A stretch of 64,000 nt of DNA. It comes from Acanthosoma haemorrhoidale (Eukaryota; Arthropoda; Insecta; Hemiptera; Acanthosomatidae). The notes under the pieces are model-generated. The model did not search any database, was not told the DNA's origin, and saw nothing but the letters and a program-made list of their open reading frames with translations. Numbering within the stretch: position 1 is the stretch's first letter; each line of letters opens with the position of its first letter. The translations under genes and the position numbers were made by a program. The stretch covers positions 1,364,001-1,428,000 of the forward strand of contig OV884015.1 in NCBI GenBank assembly GCA_930367205.1. The letters run 5' to 3'. This document shows positions 27,618 to 42,570 of this stretch, in pieces.

Positions 27618-30482
27618 ACTCGTAGCTTTGATCATACGATCGTATCACGTAATATAATGAGTGCTAATGATACATTATACAATCATATTCAACATCATTT
27701 GATGTTATATTCACCCGAAACTTTCATCATACGATCGTATCACGTGATTGAATGAGTGCCAATGATATGGCACACAATCATATTCGACATCATTTGATGT
27801 TATATTCACTCGTGACTTGAATCATACGATCGTATCACGTGATACCATGAGTGATAATGATTAGGCACACTATCATATTCGACATCATTTGATGGTATAT
27901 TTACTCGTAACTTTAATCATACGATCGTATCACGTGAAACAACGAGTGCTAATGATACATTATACAATCATATTCAACATCATTTGATGTTATCTTCACT
28001 CGTAACTTTCATCATACGATCGTATCACGTGATATAATGAGTGCCAATGATACGGTACACTATCATAATCGACATCATCTGATGTTATTGATACGGTATA
28101 CCAGCATGGTTGACATCATTTAATGTTATATTCACTCGTAAGTTTAATCATACGATCGTATCACGTGATACAATGAGTGCCAATGATACATTATACAATC
28201 ATATTCAACATCATTTGATGTTATATTTACTTGTAACTTTCATCATACGATCGTATCACGTGATACAATGAGTGCCAATGATACGGCACACTATCATATT
28301 CGACATCATTTGATGGTATATTTACTCGTAACTTTAATCATACGATCGTATCACGTGAAACAACGAGTGCTAATGATACATTATACAATCATATTCAACA
28401 TCATTTAATGTTATATTCACGCGAAACTTTAATCATACGATCGTATCACGTGATTGAATGAGTGCCAATGATAGGGCACACAATCAAATTCGACATCATT
28501 TGATGGTATATTCACTCGTTACTTTATTCTTACGTTCGTATCATATGATACAATAAGTGCCAATGATACAGCACACTATCATATTTGACATCATTTGATG
28601 TTATATTCACCCGAAACTTTCATCATACGATCGTATCACGTGATTGAATGAGTGCCAATGATATGGCACACAATCATATTCGACATCATTTGATGTTATA
28701 TTCACTCGTGACTTGAATCATACGATCGTATCACGTGATACCATGAGTGATAATGATTAGGCACACTATCATATTCGACATCATTTGATGTTATATTCAC
28801 TCGAAACTTTAATCATACGATCATATCACGTGATACCATGAGTGCTAATGATTAGGCACACAATCATATTCGACATCATTTGATGTTATGTTCACGCGAA
28901 ACTTTTATCATACAATCATATCACGTGATTGAATGAGTGCCAATGATTAGGCACACAATCATATTCGACATCATTTGATGTTATGTTCACGCGAAACTTG
29001 AATCATATTACCGTATCACGTGATTGAATGAATGCCAATGATATGGCACACAATCATATTCGACATCATTTGATGTTATATTCACTGGTACTATGAATCG
29101 TACGATCGTATCACGTGATACCATGAGTGCTAATGATTAGGCACACTATCATATTTGACATCATCTGATGTTATTGGTACGGTATACGAGCATGTTTGAC
29201 ATCATTTAATGTTATATTAACTCGTAAGTTTAATCATACGATCGTATCACGTAAAACAATGAGTGCAAATGATACATTATACAATCATATTCAACATCAT
29301 TTGATGTTATATTCACTCGTAACTTGAATCACACGATCGTATCACGTGATAAAATGAGTTCAAATGATACGGTACACAATCATATTCGACATCATTTGAT
29401 GTTATGTTTACTCGTTACTTTAATCCTACGATCGTATCACGTGATACAATGAGTGCTAATGATACAGCACACTATCATATTTGACATCATATGATGTTAT
29501 ATTCACTCGTAACTTGAATCATACGATCGTATCACGTGATACTATGAGTGCTAATGATTAGGCACACTATCTTATTTGACATCATTAGATGTTATATTCA
29601 CTCGTAACTTTAATCATACGATCATATCACGTGATACAATGAGTGCTACTGATACAGCACACAATCATATTCGACATCATTTGATGTTATATTCACTCGT
29701 AACTTGAATCATACGATCGTATCACGTGATACCATGAGTGCTAATGATACAGCACACAATCTTATTCGACATTATTTGATGTTATATTCACTCGTAACTT
29801 GAATCATACGATCGTATCACGTGATACAATAAGTTTAAATGATACGGTAAACAATCATATTCGACATCATTTGATGTTATATCCATCCCAAACTTTAATC
29901 ATACGATCGTATCACGTGAAACAATGAGTGCTAATGATACATTATACAATTATATTCAAAATCATTTGATGTTATCTTCACTCGTAACTTTCATCATACG
30001 ATCGTATCACGTGATACAATAAGTGCAAATGATACGGCACACTATTATATTTGACATCATTTGATGTCATATTCACTCGTAACTTTATTCATACGATCGT
30101 ATCACGTGATATAATGAGTGGCAATGATGCGGTACACTATCATATTCCACATCATTTGATGTTATGTTTACTCGTAACTTTAATCATACGATCGTATCAC
30201 GTGATTGAATGAGTGCCAATGATATAGCACACAATCAAATTCGACATTATTTGGTGTTATATTCACTCGTAACTTGAATCACACGATCGTATCACGTGAT
30301 ACAATGAGTTCAAATGATACGGTACACAATCATATTCGACATCATTTGATGTTATGTTCACTCGTAACTTGAATCATACGATTGTATCACGTGATACAAT
30401 GAGTGCTAATGATACGGCACACTATTATATTTGACATCATTTGATGTCATATTCACTCGTAACTTTATTAATACGATCGTAT
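27618..30482. repeat. Satellite A block 7
   Basis: 2,865 bp, about 30 monomers including truncated units near 28088 and 29173. Its first part matches block 8 at an offset of 5,530 bp, and most of it matches block 6 at 4,945 bp. No gene is seen. Confidence 0.95.
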
Positions 30483-33147
30483 GATCTTTAACGTTAGCTC
30501 TTGCCCTATTATGTTCTCCTGATACCAAAACAAAGAAAACATCTTTAAAAAGTCGAATTTTAACAAAAATGCGTATTTCATAGCTTGTACGTTAGCACCT
30601 GCCCCATTATGTTCTCCTGATACCAAAACAAGAAAAATATCGTCAAAAAGTCGAATTTTTAAAAAATGCGTATTTCATAGCTAGTACGTGAGCTCCTGCC
30701 CCATTATGTTCTCCTGATACGAAAACAAGAAAAATATCGTCAAAAAGTCGAATTTTTACAAAAAGGCGTATTTCATAGCTGGTACGTTAGCTCCTGCCCT
30801 ATTATGTTCTCCTGATACGAAAACGAGAAAAATATCGTCAAAAAGTTGAATTTTTCAAAAATGCGTATTTCATAGCTAGTATGTTAGCTCCTGCCCCATT
30901 ATGTTCTCCTGATATGAAAACCAGGAAAATATCGTCAAAAAGTTGAATTTTTAAAAAATGGGTATTTCATAGCTGGTACGTTAGCTCCTGTCCCATTATG
31001 TTCTCCTGATACCAAAACAAGGAAAATATCGTCAAAAAGTCGAATTTTTAAAAATCGCGTATTTCATAGCTAGTACGTCAGCTCCTGCCCCATTATGTTC
31101 TCCTGATACAAAAACAACAAAAATATCGTCAAAAAGTCGAATTTTTAAAAAAATGGGTATTTCATAGCTGGCACGTTAGCTCCTGCTCTTTTATGTTCTC
31201 CTGATACCAAAACAAAGAAAACATCATTAAAAAGTCGAATTTTAACAAAAATGCGTATTTCATAGCTTGTACGTTAGCACCTGCCCCATTATGTTCTCCT
31301 GATACCAAAACAAGAAAAATATCGTCAAAAAGTCGAATTTTTAAAAAATGCGTATTTCATAGCTAGTACGTGAGCTCCTGCCCCATTATGTTCTCCTGAT
31401 ACGAAAACAAGAAACATATCGTCAAAAAGTCGAATTTTTACAAAAAGGCGTATTTCATAGCTGGTACGTTAGCTCCTGCCCCATTATGTTCTCCTGATAT
31501 GAAAACCAGGAAAATATCGTCAAAAAGTTGAATTTTTAAAAAATGGGTATTTCATAGCTGGTACGTTAGCTCCTGTCCCATTATGTTCTCCTGATACCAA
31601 AACAAGGAAAATATCGTCAAAAAGTCGAATTTTTAAAAATCGCGTATTTCATAGCTAGTACGTCAGCTCCTGCCCCATTATGTTCTCCTGATACAAAAAC
31701 AACAAAAATATCGTCAAAAAGTCGAATTTTTAAAAAAATGGGTATTTCATAGCTGGCACGTTAGCTCCTGCTCTTTTATGTTCTCCTGATACCAAAACAA
31801 AGAAAACATCATTAAAAAGTCGAATTTTAACAAAAATGCGTATTTCATAGCTTGTACGTTAGCACCTGCCCCATTATGTTCTCCTGATACCAAAACAAGA
31901 AAAATATCGTCAAAAAGTCGAATTTTTAAAAAATGCGTATTTCATAGCTAGTACGTGAGCTCCTGCCCCATTATGTTCTCCTGATACGAAAACAAGAAAA
32001 ATATCGTCAAAAAGTCGAATTTTTACAAAAAGGCGTATTTCATAGCTGGTACGTTAGCTCCTGCCCTATTATGTTCTCCTGATACGAAAACGAGAAAAAT
32101 ATCGTCAAAAAGTTGAATTTTTCAAAAATGCGTATTTCATAGCTAGTATGTTAGCTCCTGCCCCATTATGTTCTCCTGATATGAAAACCAGGAAAATATC
32201 GTCAAAAAGTTGAATTTTTAAAAAATGGGTATTTCATAGCTGGTACGTTAGCTCCTGTCCCATTATGTTCTCCTGATACCAAAACAAGGAAAATATCGTC
32301 AAAAAGTCGAATTTTTAAAAAATGCGTATTTCATAGCTAGTACGTCAGCTCCTGCCCTATTATGTTCTCCTGATACGAAAACAACAAAAATATCGTCAAA
32401 AAGTCGAATTTTTAAAAAAATGGGTATTTCATAGCTGGCACGTTAGCTCCTGCTCTTTTATGTTCTCCTGATACCAAAACAAAGAAAATATCGTCTAAAA
32501 TTCAAATTTTTACAAAAATGCGTTTTTTATAGCTGGTACGTTACCTCCTACCCTATTATGTTCTCCTGATACCTAAACAAGAAAATATCGTCAAAAAGTC
32601 GATTTTTTAAAAAATTCTTATTTCATAGCTAGTACGTCAGCTCCTGCCCCATTATGTTCTCCTGATACCAAAACAAAGAAAATATCGTCTAAAATTCAAA
32701 TTTTTACAAAAATGCGTTTTTTATAGCTGGTACGTTAGCTCCTACCCTATTATGTTCTCCTGATACGAAAACCAGAAAAATATCGTCAAAAAGTCGATTT
32801 TTTAAAAAATGCGTATTTCATAGCTAGTACGGCAGCTCCTGCCCCATTATGTTCTCCTGATACCTAAACAAGAAAATATCGTCAAAAAGTTGAATTTTTA
32901 AAAAAAATGCGTATTTCTTAGCTAGTACGTTAGCTCCTGCCTTATTATGTTCTCCTGATACCAAAACAAAGAAAATGTCATCAAAAAGTTAAATTTTTTT
33001 AAAAAAGAGTATTTTATAGCTGGTACGTTAGATTCTGAACAATTATGATTTCCTCATACCAAAACAAGAAAAATATCGTCAAAAAGTCGAATTTTAAAAA
33101 AATGCGTATTTTATAGCTGGTACAATAATTCCTGCCCTATTATGTTA
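30483..33147. repeat. Satellite B block 7 (largest B block)
   Basis: 2,665 bp with three copies of the leading monomer set, starting at 30519, 31201 and 31786 (offsets 682 and 585). The second and third copies share AACATCATTAA where the first has AACATCTTTAA, so the third and second are the more recent pair. The second copy lacks one monomer, accounting for 585 rather than 682 bp. Confidence 0.94.
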
Positions 33148-35034
33148 ACTCGTAGCTTTGATCATACGATCGTATCACGTAATATAATGAGAGCTAATGA
33201 TACATTATACAATCATATTCAACATCATTTGATGTTATATTCACCCGAAACTTTCATCATACGATCGTATCACGTGATTGAATGAGTGCCAATGATATGG
33301 CACACAATCATATTCGACATCATTTGATGTTATATTCACTCGTGACTTGAATCATACGATCGTATCACGTGATACCATGAGTGATAATGATTAGGCACAC
33401 TATCATATTCGACATCATTTGATGGTATATTTACTCGTAACTTTAATCATACGATCGTATCACGTGAAACAACGAGTGCTAATGATACATTATACAATCA
33501 TATTCAACATCATTTGATGTTATCTTCACTCGTAACTTTCATCATACGATCGTATCACGTGATATATTGAGTGCCAATGATACGGTACACTATCATAATC
33601 GACATCATCTGATGTTATTGATACGGTATACCAGCATGGTTGACATCATTTAATGTTATATTCACTCGTAAGTTTAATCATACGATCGTATCACGTGATA
33701 CAATGAGTGCCAATGATACACTATACAATCATATTCAACATCATTTGATGTTATATTTACTTGTAACTTTCATCATACGATCGTATCACGTGATACAATG
33801 AGTGCCAATGATACGGCACACTATCATATTCGACATCATTTGATGGTATATTTACTCGTAACTTTAATCATACGATCGTATCACGTGAAACAACGAGTGC
33901 TAATGATACATTATACAATCATATTTAACATCATTTAATGTTATATTCACGCGAAACTTTAATCATACGGTCGTATCACGTGATTGAATGAGTGCCAATG
34001 ATAGGGCACACAATCAAATTCGACATCATTTGATGGTATATTCACTCGTTACTTTATTCTTACGTTCGTATCATATGATACAATAAGTGCCAATGATACA
34101 GCACACTATCATATTTGACATCATTTGATGTTATATTCACCCGAAACTTTCATCATACGATCGTATCACGTGATTGAATGAGTGCCAATGATATGGCACA
34201 CAATCATATTCGACATCATTTGATGTTATATTCACTCGTGACTTGAATCATACGATCGTATCACGTGATACCATGAGTGATAATGATTAGGCACACTATC
34301 ATATTCGACATCATTTGATGTTATATTCACTCGAAACTTTAATCATACGATCATATCACGTGATACCATGAGTGCTAATGATTAGGCACACAATCATATT
34401 CGACATCATTTGATGTTATGTTCACGCGAAACTTTTATCATACAATCATATCACGTGATTGAATGAGTGCCAATGATTAGGCACACAATCATATTCGACA
34501 TCATTTGATGTTATGTTCACGCGAAACTTGAATCATATTACCGTATCACGTGATTGAATGAATGCCAATGATATGGCACACAATCATATTCGACATCATT
34601 TGATGTTATATTCACTGGTACTATGAATCGTACGATCGTATCACGTGATACCATGAGTGCTAATGATTAGGCACACTATCATATTTGACATCATCTGATG
34701 TTATTGGTACGGTATACGAGCATGTTTGACATCATTTAATGTTATATCAACTCGTAAGTTTAATCATACGATCGTATCACGTAAAACAATGAGTGCAAAT
34801 GATACATTATACAATCATATTCAACATCATTTGATGTTATATTCACTCGTAACTTGAATCACACGATCGTATCACGTGATAAAATGAGTTCAAATGATAC
34901 GGTACACAATCATATTCGACATCATTTGATGTTATGTTTACTCGTTACTTTAATCCTACGATCGTATCACGTGATACAATGAGTGCTAATGATACAGCAC
35001 ACTATCATATTTGACATCATTTGATGTTATATTC
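33148..35034. repeat. Satellite A block 8 (interrupted)
   Basis: 1,887 bp matching the first two-thirds of block 7 at an offset of 5,530 bp. It stops abruptly inside a monomer tail after TTATATTC at 35034, without the usual GATGTCATATTC terminal monomer or the 12-bp palindrome. Truncated units are near 33617 and 34700. No gene is seen. Confidence 0.94.
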
Positions 35035-35063
35035 GTGAGTACGTGACTAACGTACTAGTACGT
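35035..35063. other. Aberrant satellite A-to-B breakpoint with filler
   Basis: Between the broken A monomer and the first recognisable B sequence lies about 20 bp (GTGAGTACGTGACTAACGTA) that is neither normal A nor normal B. TACGTGA occurs once in the filler and again just inside B, and the filler joins B to form a perfect 14-bp palindrome, ACGTACTAGTACGT, at 35050-35063. This looks like a templated insertion at an end-joining repair site. It is the only A-to-B junction in the window that departs from the standard one. Confidence 0.75.
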
Positions 35064-36060
35064 GAGCTCCTGCCCCATTATGTTCTCCTGATACGAAAAC
35101 AAGAAAAATATCGTCAAAAAGTCAAATTTTTACAAAAAGGCGTATTTCATAGCTGGTACGTTAGCTCCTGCCCTATTATGTTCTCCTGATACGAAAACGA
35201 GAAAAATATCGTCAAAAAGTTGAATTTTTCAAAAATGCGTATTTCATAGCTAGTATGTTAGCTCCTGCCCCATTATGTTCTCCTGATATGAAAACCAGGA
35301 AAATATCGTCAAAAAGTTGAATTTTTAAAAAATGGGTATTTCATAGCTGGTACGTTAGTTCCTGTCCCATTATGTTCTCCTGATACCAAAACAAGGAAAA
35401 TATCGTCTAAAATTCAAATTTTTACAAAAATGCGTTTTTTATAGCTGGTACGTTACCTCCTACCCTATTATGTTCTCCTGATACCTAAACAAGAAAATAT
35501 CGTCAAAAAGTCGATTTTTTAAAAAATTCGTATTTCATAGCTAGTACGTCAGCTCCTGCCCCATTATGTTCTCCTGATACTAAAACAAAGAAAATATCGT
35601 CTAAAATTCAAATTTTCACAAAAATGCGTTTTTTATAGCTGGTACGTTAGCTCCTACCCTATTATGTTCTCCTGATACGAAAACCAGAAAAATATCGTCA
35701 AAAAGTCGATTTTTTAAAAAATGCGTATTTCATAGCTAGTACGGCAGCTCCTGCCCCATTATGTTCTCCTGATACCTAAACAAGAAAATATCGTCAAAAA
35801 GTTGAATTTTTAAAAAAAATGCGTATTTCTTAGCTAGTACGTTAGCTCCTGCCTTATTATGTTCTCCTGATACCAAAACAAAGAAAATGTCATCAAAAAG
35901 TTAAATTTTTTTAAAAAAGAGTATTTTATAGCTGGTACGTTAGATTCTGAACAATTATGATTTCCTCATACCAAAACAAGAAAAATATCGTCAAAAAGTC
36001 GAATTTTAAAAAAAATGCGTATTTTATAGCTGGTACAATAATTCCTGCCCTATTATGTTA
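35035..36060. repeat. Satellite B block 8 (5'-truncated)
   Basis: About 1 kb. It lacks the GATCTTTA...GTTAGCTCTTGCCC leader and the first monomers, starting within the CGTGAGCTCC monomer. It ends with the normal ATTATGTTA junction. A monomer near 35395 joins an AAGGAAAATATCGTC half directly to TAAAATTC, so some middle units are also missing. Confidence 0.93.
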
Positions 36061-36468
36061 ACTCGTAGCTTTGATCATACGATCGTATCACGTAATATAA
36101 TGAGTGCTAATGATACATTATACAATCATATTCAACATCATTTGATGTTATCTTCACTCGTAACTTGAATCATACGATCGTATCACGTGATACAATAAGT
36201 TTAAATGATACGGTAAACAATCATATTCGACATCATTTGATGTTATATCCATCCCAAACTTTAATCATACGATCGTATCACGTGAAACAATGAGTGCTAA
36301 TGATACATTATACAATTATATTCAAAATCATTTGATGTTATCTTCACTCGTAACTTTCATCATACGATCGTATCACGTGATACAATAAGTGCAAATGATA
36401 CGGCACACTATTATATTTGACATCATTTGATGTCATATTCACTCGTAACTTTATTCATACGATCGTAT
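36061..36468. repeat. Satellite A block 9 (shortest)
   Basis: Only 408 bp, just over four monomers, bounded by both standard junctions. It retains the first monomer of a normal A block and the last three, including the CCATCCCAAACTTT and GATGTCATATTC forms, so it appears to be a full block reduced by internal deletion. Confidence 0.95.
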
Positions 36469-37670
36469 GATCTTTAACGTTAGCTCTTGCCCTATTCTGT
36501 TCTCCTGATACCAAAACAAAGAAAACATCTTTAAAAAGTCGAATTTTAACAAAAATGCATATTTCATAGCTTGTACGTTAGCACCTGCCCTATTCTGTTC
36601 TCCTGATACCAAAACAAAGAAAACATCTTTAAAAAGTCGAATTTTTAAAAAATGCGTATTTCATAGCTTGTACGTTAGCACCTGCCCCATTATGTTCTCC
36701 TGATACCAAAACAAGAAAAATATCGTCAAAAAGTCGAATTTTTAAAAAATGCGTATTTCATAGCTAGTACGTGAGCTCCTGCCCTATTATGTTCTCCTGA
36801 TACGAAAACAAGAAAAATATCGTCAAAAAGTTGAATTTTTCAAAAATGCGTATTTCATAGCTGGTACGTTAGCTCCTGCCCCATCATGTTCTCCTGATAC
36901 TAAAACGAGGAAAAGATCGTCAAAAAGTCGAATTTTTAAAAAATGCGTATTTCATAGCTAGTACGTCAGCTTCTGCCGCATCATGTTCTCCTGATACTAA
37001 AACCAGGAAAATATCGTCAAAAAGTCGAATTTTTAAAAAATGCTTATTTCATAGCTAGTACGTCAGCTCCTGCCCCATTATGTTCTCCTGATACGAAAAC
37101 AACAAAAATATCGTCAAAAAGTCGAATTTTTAAAAAAATGGGTATTTCATAGCTGGCACGTTAGCTCCTGCTCTTTTATGTTCTCCTGATACTAAATCAA
37201 GGAAAATATCGTCAAAAAGTCGAATTTTTCGAAAATGCGTATTTCATAGCTAGTACGTTAGCTCCTGCCCCATCATGTTCTCCTGATACGAAAACCAGGA
37301 AAATATCGTCAAAAAGTCGATTTTTTAAAAAATGCGTATTTCATAGCTAGTACGTCAGCTCCTGCCCCATTATGTTCTCCTGATACCTAAACAAGAAAAT
37401 ATCGTCAAAAAGTTGAATTTTTAAAAAAAATGCGTATTTCTTAGCTAGTACGTTAGCTCCTGCCTTATTATGTTCTCCTGATACCAAAACAAAGAAAATG
37501 TCATCAAAAAGTTAAATTTTTTTAAAAAAGAGTATTTTATAGCTGGTACGTTAGATTCTGAACAATTATGATTTCCTCATACCAAAACAAGAAAAATATC
37601 GTCAAAAAGTCGAATTTTAAAAAAATGCGTATTTTATAGCTGGTACAATAATTCCTGCCCTATTATGTTA
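36469..37670. repeat. Satellite B block 9
   Basis: 1,202 bp, about 12 monomers. The TGCCCTATTCTGTTC variant appears in its first two monomers, showing a local one-unit duplication. It includes the CATCATGTTC variants otherwise typical of block 1, suggesting exchange between distant blocks. Confidence 0.95.
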
Positions 37671-40600
37671 ACTCGTAGCTTTGATCATACGATCGTATCA
37701 CGTAATATAATGAGTGCTAATGATACATTATACAATCATATTCAACATCATTTGATGTTATATTCACCCGAAACTTTCATCATACGATCGTATCACGTGA
37801 TTGAATGAGTGCCAATGATATGGCACACAATCATATTCGACATCATTTGATGTTATATTCACTCGTGACTTGAATCATACGATCGTATCACGTGATACCA
37901 TGAGTGATAATGATTAGGCACACTATCATATTCGACATCATTTGATGGTATATTTACTCGTAACTTTAATCATACGATCGTATCACGTGAAACAACGAGT
38001 GCTAATGATACATTATACAATCATATTCAACATCATTTAATGTTATATTCACGTGAAACTTTAATCATACGATCGTATCACGTGATTGAATAAGTGCCAA
38101 TGATAGGGCACACAATCAAATTCGACATCATTTGATGGTATATTCACTCGTAACTTTATTCTTACGATCGTATCATATGATACAATAAGTGCCAATGATA
38201 CAGCACACAATCAAATTCGACATTATTTGGTGTTATATTCACTCGTAACTTGAATCACACGATCGTATCACGTGATACAATGAGTTCAAATGATACGGTA
38301 CACAATCATATTCGACATCATTTGATGTTATGTTCACTCGTAACTTGAATCATACGATTGTATCACGTGATACAATGAGTGCTAATGATACAGCAAACAA
38401 TCATATTCGACATCATTTGATGTTATATTCACTCGTAACATGAATCATACGACCGTATAACGTGATTGAATGAATGCCAATGATATGGCACAACATCATA
38501 TTCGACATCATTTGATGTTATATTCACTAGTACCATGAATCTTACGATCGTATCACTTGATACCATGAGTGCTAATGATTAGGCACACTATCTTATTCGA
38601 CATCATTTAATGTTATATTCACTCGTAACTTTAATCATACGATCGTATCACGTGATTGAATAAGTGCTAATGATATAGCACACAATCATATTCGACATCA
38701 TCTGATGTTATATTCACTCGTAACTTGAATCATACGATTGTATCACGTGATAAAATGAGTGCTAATGATTAAGCACACTAACTTATTTGACATCATTTGA
38801 TGTTATATTCACTCGTAACTTTAATCATACGATCATATCACGTGATAGAATGAGTGCCAATGATACAGCACACAATTATATTCGACATCATTCATGTTAT
38901 ATTCATTCGTAACTTAAATCATACGATCGTATCACGTGATACAATAAGTTCAAATGATGCAGTACACAATCATATTCGACATCATTTGATGTTATATTTA
39001 CTCGTAACTTTTCTCATACGATCGTATCACGTGAAACAATGAGTGCTAATGATACATTATACAATCATATTCAACATCATTTGATGTTATATTCACTCGT
39101 AACTTGAATCATACGATCGTATCACGTGATACAATGAGTGCCAATGATACGGCACACTATCATATTCGACATCATTTGATGTTATATTTACTCGTAACTT
39201 CAATCATACGATCGTATCAAATGATACAATAAGTGCCAATGATACAGCACACTATCATATTTGACATCATTTGATGTTATATTCACCCGAAACTTTAATC
39301 ATACAATCATATCACGTGATTGAATGAGTGCCAATGATTAGGCACACTATCTTATTTGACATCATTAGATGTTATATTCACTCGTAACTTTAATCATACG
39401 ATCATATCACGTGATTGAATGAATGCCAATGATATGGCACACAATCATATTCGACATCATTTGATGTTATGTTCACGCGAAACTTTAATCATACGATTGT
39501 AACACGTGATACAATGAGTTCAAATGATACGGTACACAATCATATTCCACATCATTTGATGTTATGTTTACTCGTAACTTTAATTATACGATCATATCAC
39601 GTGATTGAATGAGTGCCAATGATATGACACACAATCATATTCGACATCATTTGATGTTATATTCACTCGTAACTTGAATCATACGATTGTATCACGTGAT
39701 ACAATGAGTGCTAATGATACAGCACACAATCATATTTGACATCATTTTATGTTATATTCTCTCGTAACTCTAATCATACGACCGTATCACGTGATTGAAT
39801 GAATGCCAATGATATGGCACACAATCATATTCGACATCATTTGATGTTATATTCACTGGTACTATGAATCATACGATCGTATCACGTGATACCATGAGTG
39901 CTAATGATTAGGCACACTATCATATTTGACATCATCTGATGTTATTGATACGGTATACGAGCATGTTTGACATCATTAAATGATATATTAACTCGTAAGT
40001 TTAATCATACGATCGTATCACGTAAAACAATGAGTGCCAATGATACATTATACAATCATATTCAACATCATTTGATGTTATATTCACTCGTAACTTGAAT
40101 CACACGATCGTATCACGTGATACAATGAGTTCAAATGATACGGTACACAATCATATTTGACATCATTTGATGTTATATTCACTCGTAAGTTTAATCATAC
40201 GATCGTATCACGTGATACAATGAGTGCCAATGATACATTATACAATCATATTCAACATCATTTGATGTTATATTTACTTGTAACTTTCATCATACGATCG
40301 TATCACGTGATACAATGAGTGCCAATGATACGGCACACTATCATAATCGACATCATCTGATGTTATTGATACGGTATACCAGCATGGTTGACATCATTTA
40401 ATGTTATATTCACTCGTAAGTTTAATCATACGATCGTATCACGTGATACAATGAGTGCCAATGATACATTATACAATCATATTCAACATCATTTGATGTT
40501 ATATTTACTTGTAACTTTCATCATACGATCGTATCACGTGATACAATGAGTGCCAATGATACGGCACACTATCATATTCGACATCATTTGATGGTATATT

Positions 40601-42570
40601 TACTCGTAACTTTAATCATACGATCGTATCACGTGAAACAACGAGTGCTAATGATACATTATACAATCATATTCAACATCATTTAATGTTATATTCACGC
40701 GAAACTTTAATCATACGATCGTATCACGTGATTGAATGATTGCCAATGATAGGGCTCACAATCAAATTCGACATCATTTGATGGTATATTCACTCGTAAC
40801 TTTATTCTTACGATCGTATCACATGATACAATAAGTGCCAATGATACAGCACACTATCATATTTGACATCATTTGATGTTATATTCACCCGAAACTTTCA
40901 TCATACGATCGTATCACGTGATTGAATGAGTGCCAATGATATGGCACACAATCATATTCGACATCATTTGATGTTATATTCACTCGTGACTTGAATCATA
41001 CGATCGTATCACGTGATACCATGAGTGATAATGATTAGGCACACTATCTTATTCGACATCATTTGATGTTATATTCACTCGAAACTTTAATCATACGATC
41101 ATATCACGTGATACCATGAGTGCTAATGATTAGGCACACAATCATATTCGACATCATTTGATGTTATGTTCACGCGAAACTTTAATCATACAATCATATC
41201 ACGTGATTGAATGAGTGCCAATGATTAGGCACACAATCATATTCGACATCATTTGATGTTATGTTCACGCGAAACTTGAATCATACGATTGTAACACGTG
41301 ATACAATGAATTCAAATGATACGGTACACAATCATATTCCACATCATTTGATGTTATGTTTACTCGTAACTTTAATTATACGATCATATCACGTGATTGA
41401 ATGAGTGCCAATGATATGACACACAATCATATTCGACATCATTTGATGTTATATTCACTCGTAACTTGAATCATACGATTGTATCACGTGATACAATGAG
41501 TGCTAATGATACAGCACACAATCATATTCGACATCATTTGATGTTATATTCACTGGTACCATGAATCATACGATCGTATCACGTGATACCATGAGTGCTA
41601 ATGATTAGGCACACTATCATATTTGACATCATCTGATGTTATTGATACGGTATACGAGCACTTTTGACATCATTTAATGTGATATTAACTCGTAAGTTCA
41701 ATCATACGATCGTATCACGTAAAACAATGAGTGCCAATGATACATTATACAATCATATTCAACATCATTTGATGTTTTATTCACTCGTAACTTGAATCAC
41801 ACGATCGTATCACGTGATACAATGAGTTCAAATGATACGGTACACAATCATATTCGACATCATTTGATGTTATGTTTACTCCTTACTTTAATCTTACGAT
41901 CGTATCACGTGATACAATGAGTGCTAATGATACAGCACACTATCATATTTGACATCATTTGATGTTATATTCACTCGTACTTTGAATCATACGATCGTAT
42001 CACGTGATACTATGAGTGCTAATGATTAGGCACACTATCTTATTTGACATCATTAGATGTTATATTCACTCGTAACTTTAATCATACGATCATATCACGT
42101 GATTGAATGAATGCCAATGATATGGCACACAATCATATTCGACATCATTTGATGTTATATTCACTGGTACTATGAATCATATGATCGTATCACGTGATAC
42201 CATGAGTGCTAATGATACAGCACACAATCTTATTCGACATTATTTGATGTTATATTCACTCGTAACTTGAATCATACGATCGTATCACGTGATACAATAA
42301 GTTTAAATGATACGGTAAACAATCATATTCGACATCATTTGATGTTATATCCATCCCAAACTTTAATCATACGATCGTATCACGTGAAACAATGAGTGCC
42401 AATGATACATTATACAATCCTATTCAAAATCATTTGATGTTATCTTCACTCGTAACTTTCATCATACGATCGTATCACGTGATACAATAAGTGCAAATGA
42501 TACGGCACACTATCATATTTGACATCATTTGATGTCATATTCACTCGTAAATTTATTCATACGATCGTAT
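37671..42570. repeat. Satellite A block 10
   Basis: About 52 monomers, with truncated units near 39951, 40369 and 41641. The CACTCGTAAGTTTAATC segment at about 40180 recurs 231 bp later (two monomers plus one 41-bp unit). A one-base-shorter ACATCATTCATG monomer lies near 38885. No gene is seen. Confidence 0.95.

Larger units (their letters stand above)
23030..36060. repeat. Higher-order repeat array, 4,945/5,530-bp period
   Basis: The CATCTGATGTTATTG segment at 23136 recurs at 28081 (offset 4,945). B blocks start at 25538 and 30483 (also 4,945). Blocks end at 27617 and 33147 (offset 5,530); the extra 585 bp is six satellite B monomers. A third copy starts at 33148 and is interrupted at about 35034. 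Rare shared variants include TTACCGTATC near 24063, 29009 and 34539, and TTAGATTCTGAAC at the ends of the B blocks. Outer limits are approximate. Confidence 0.85.
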
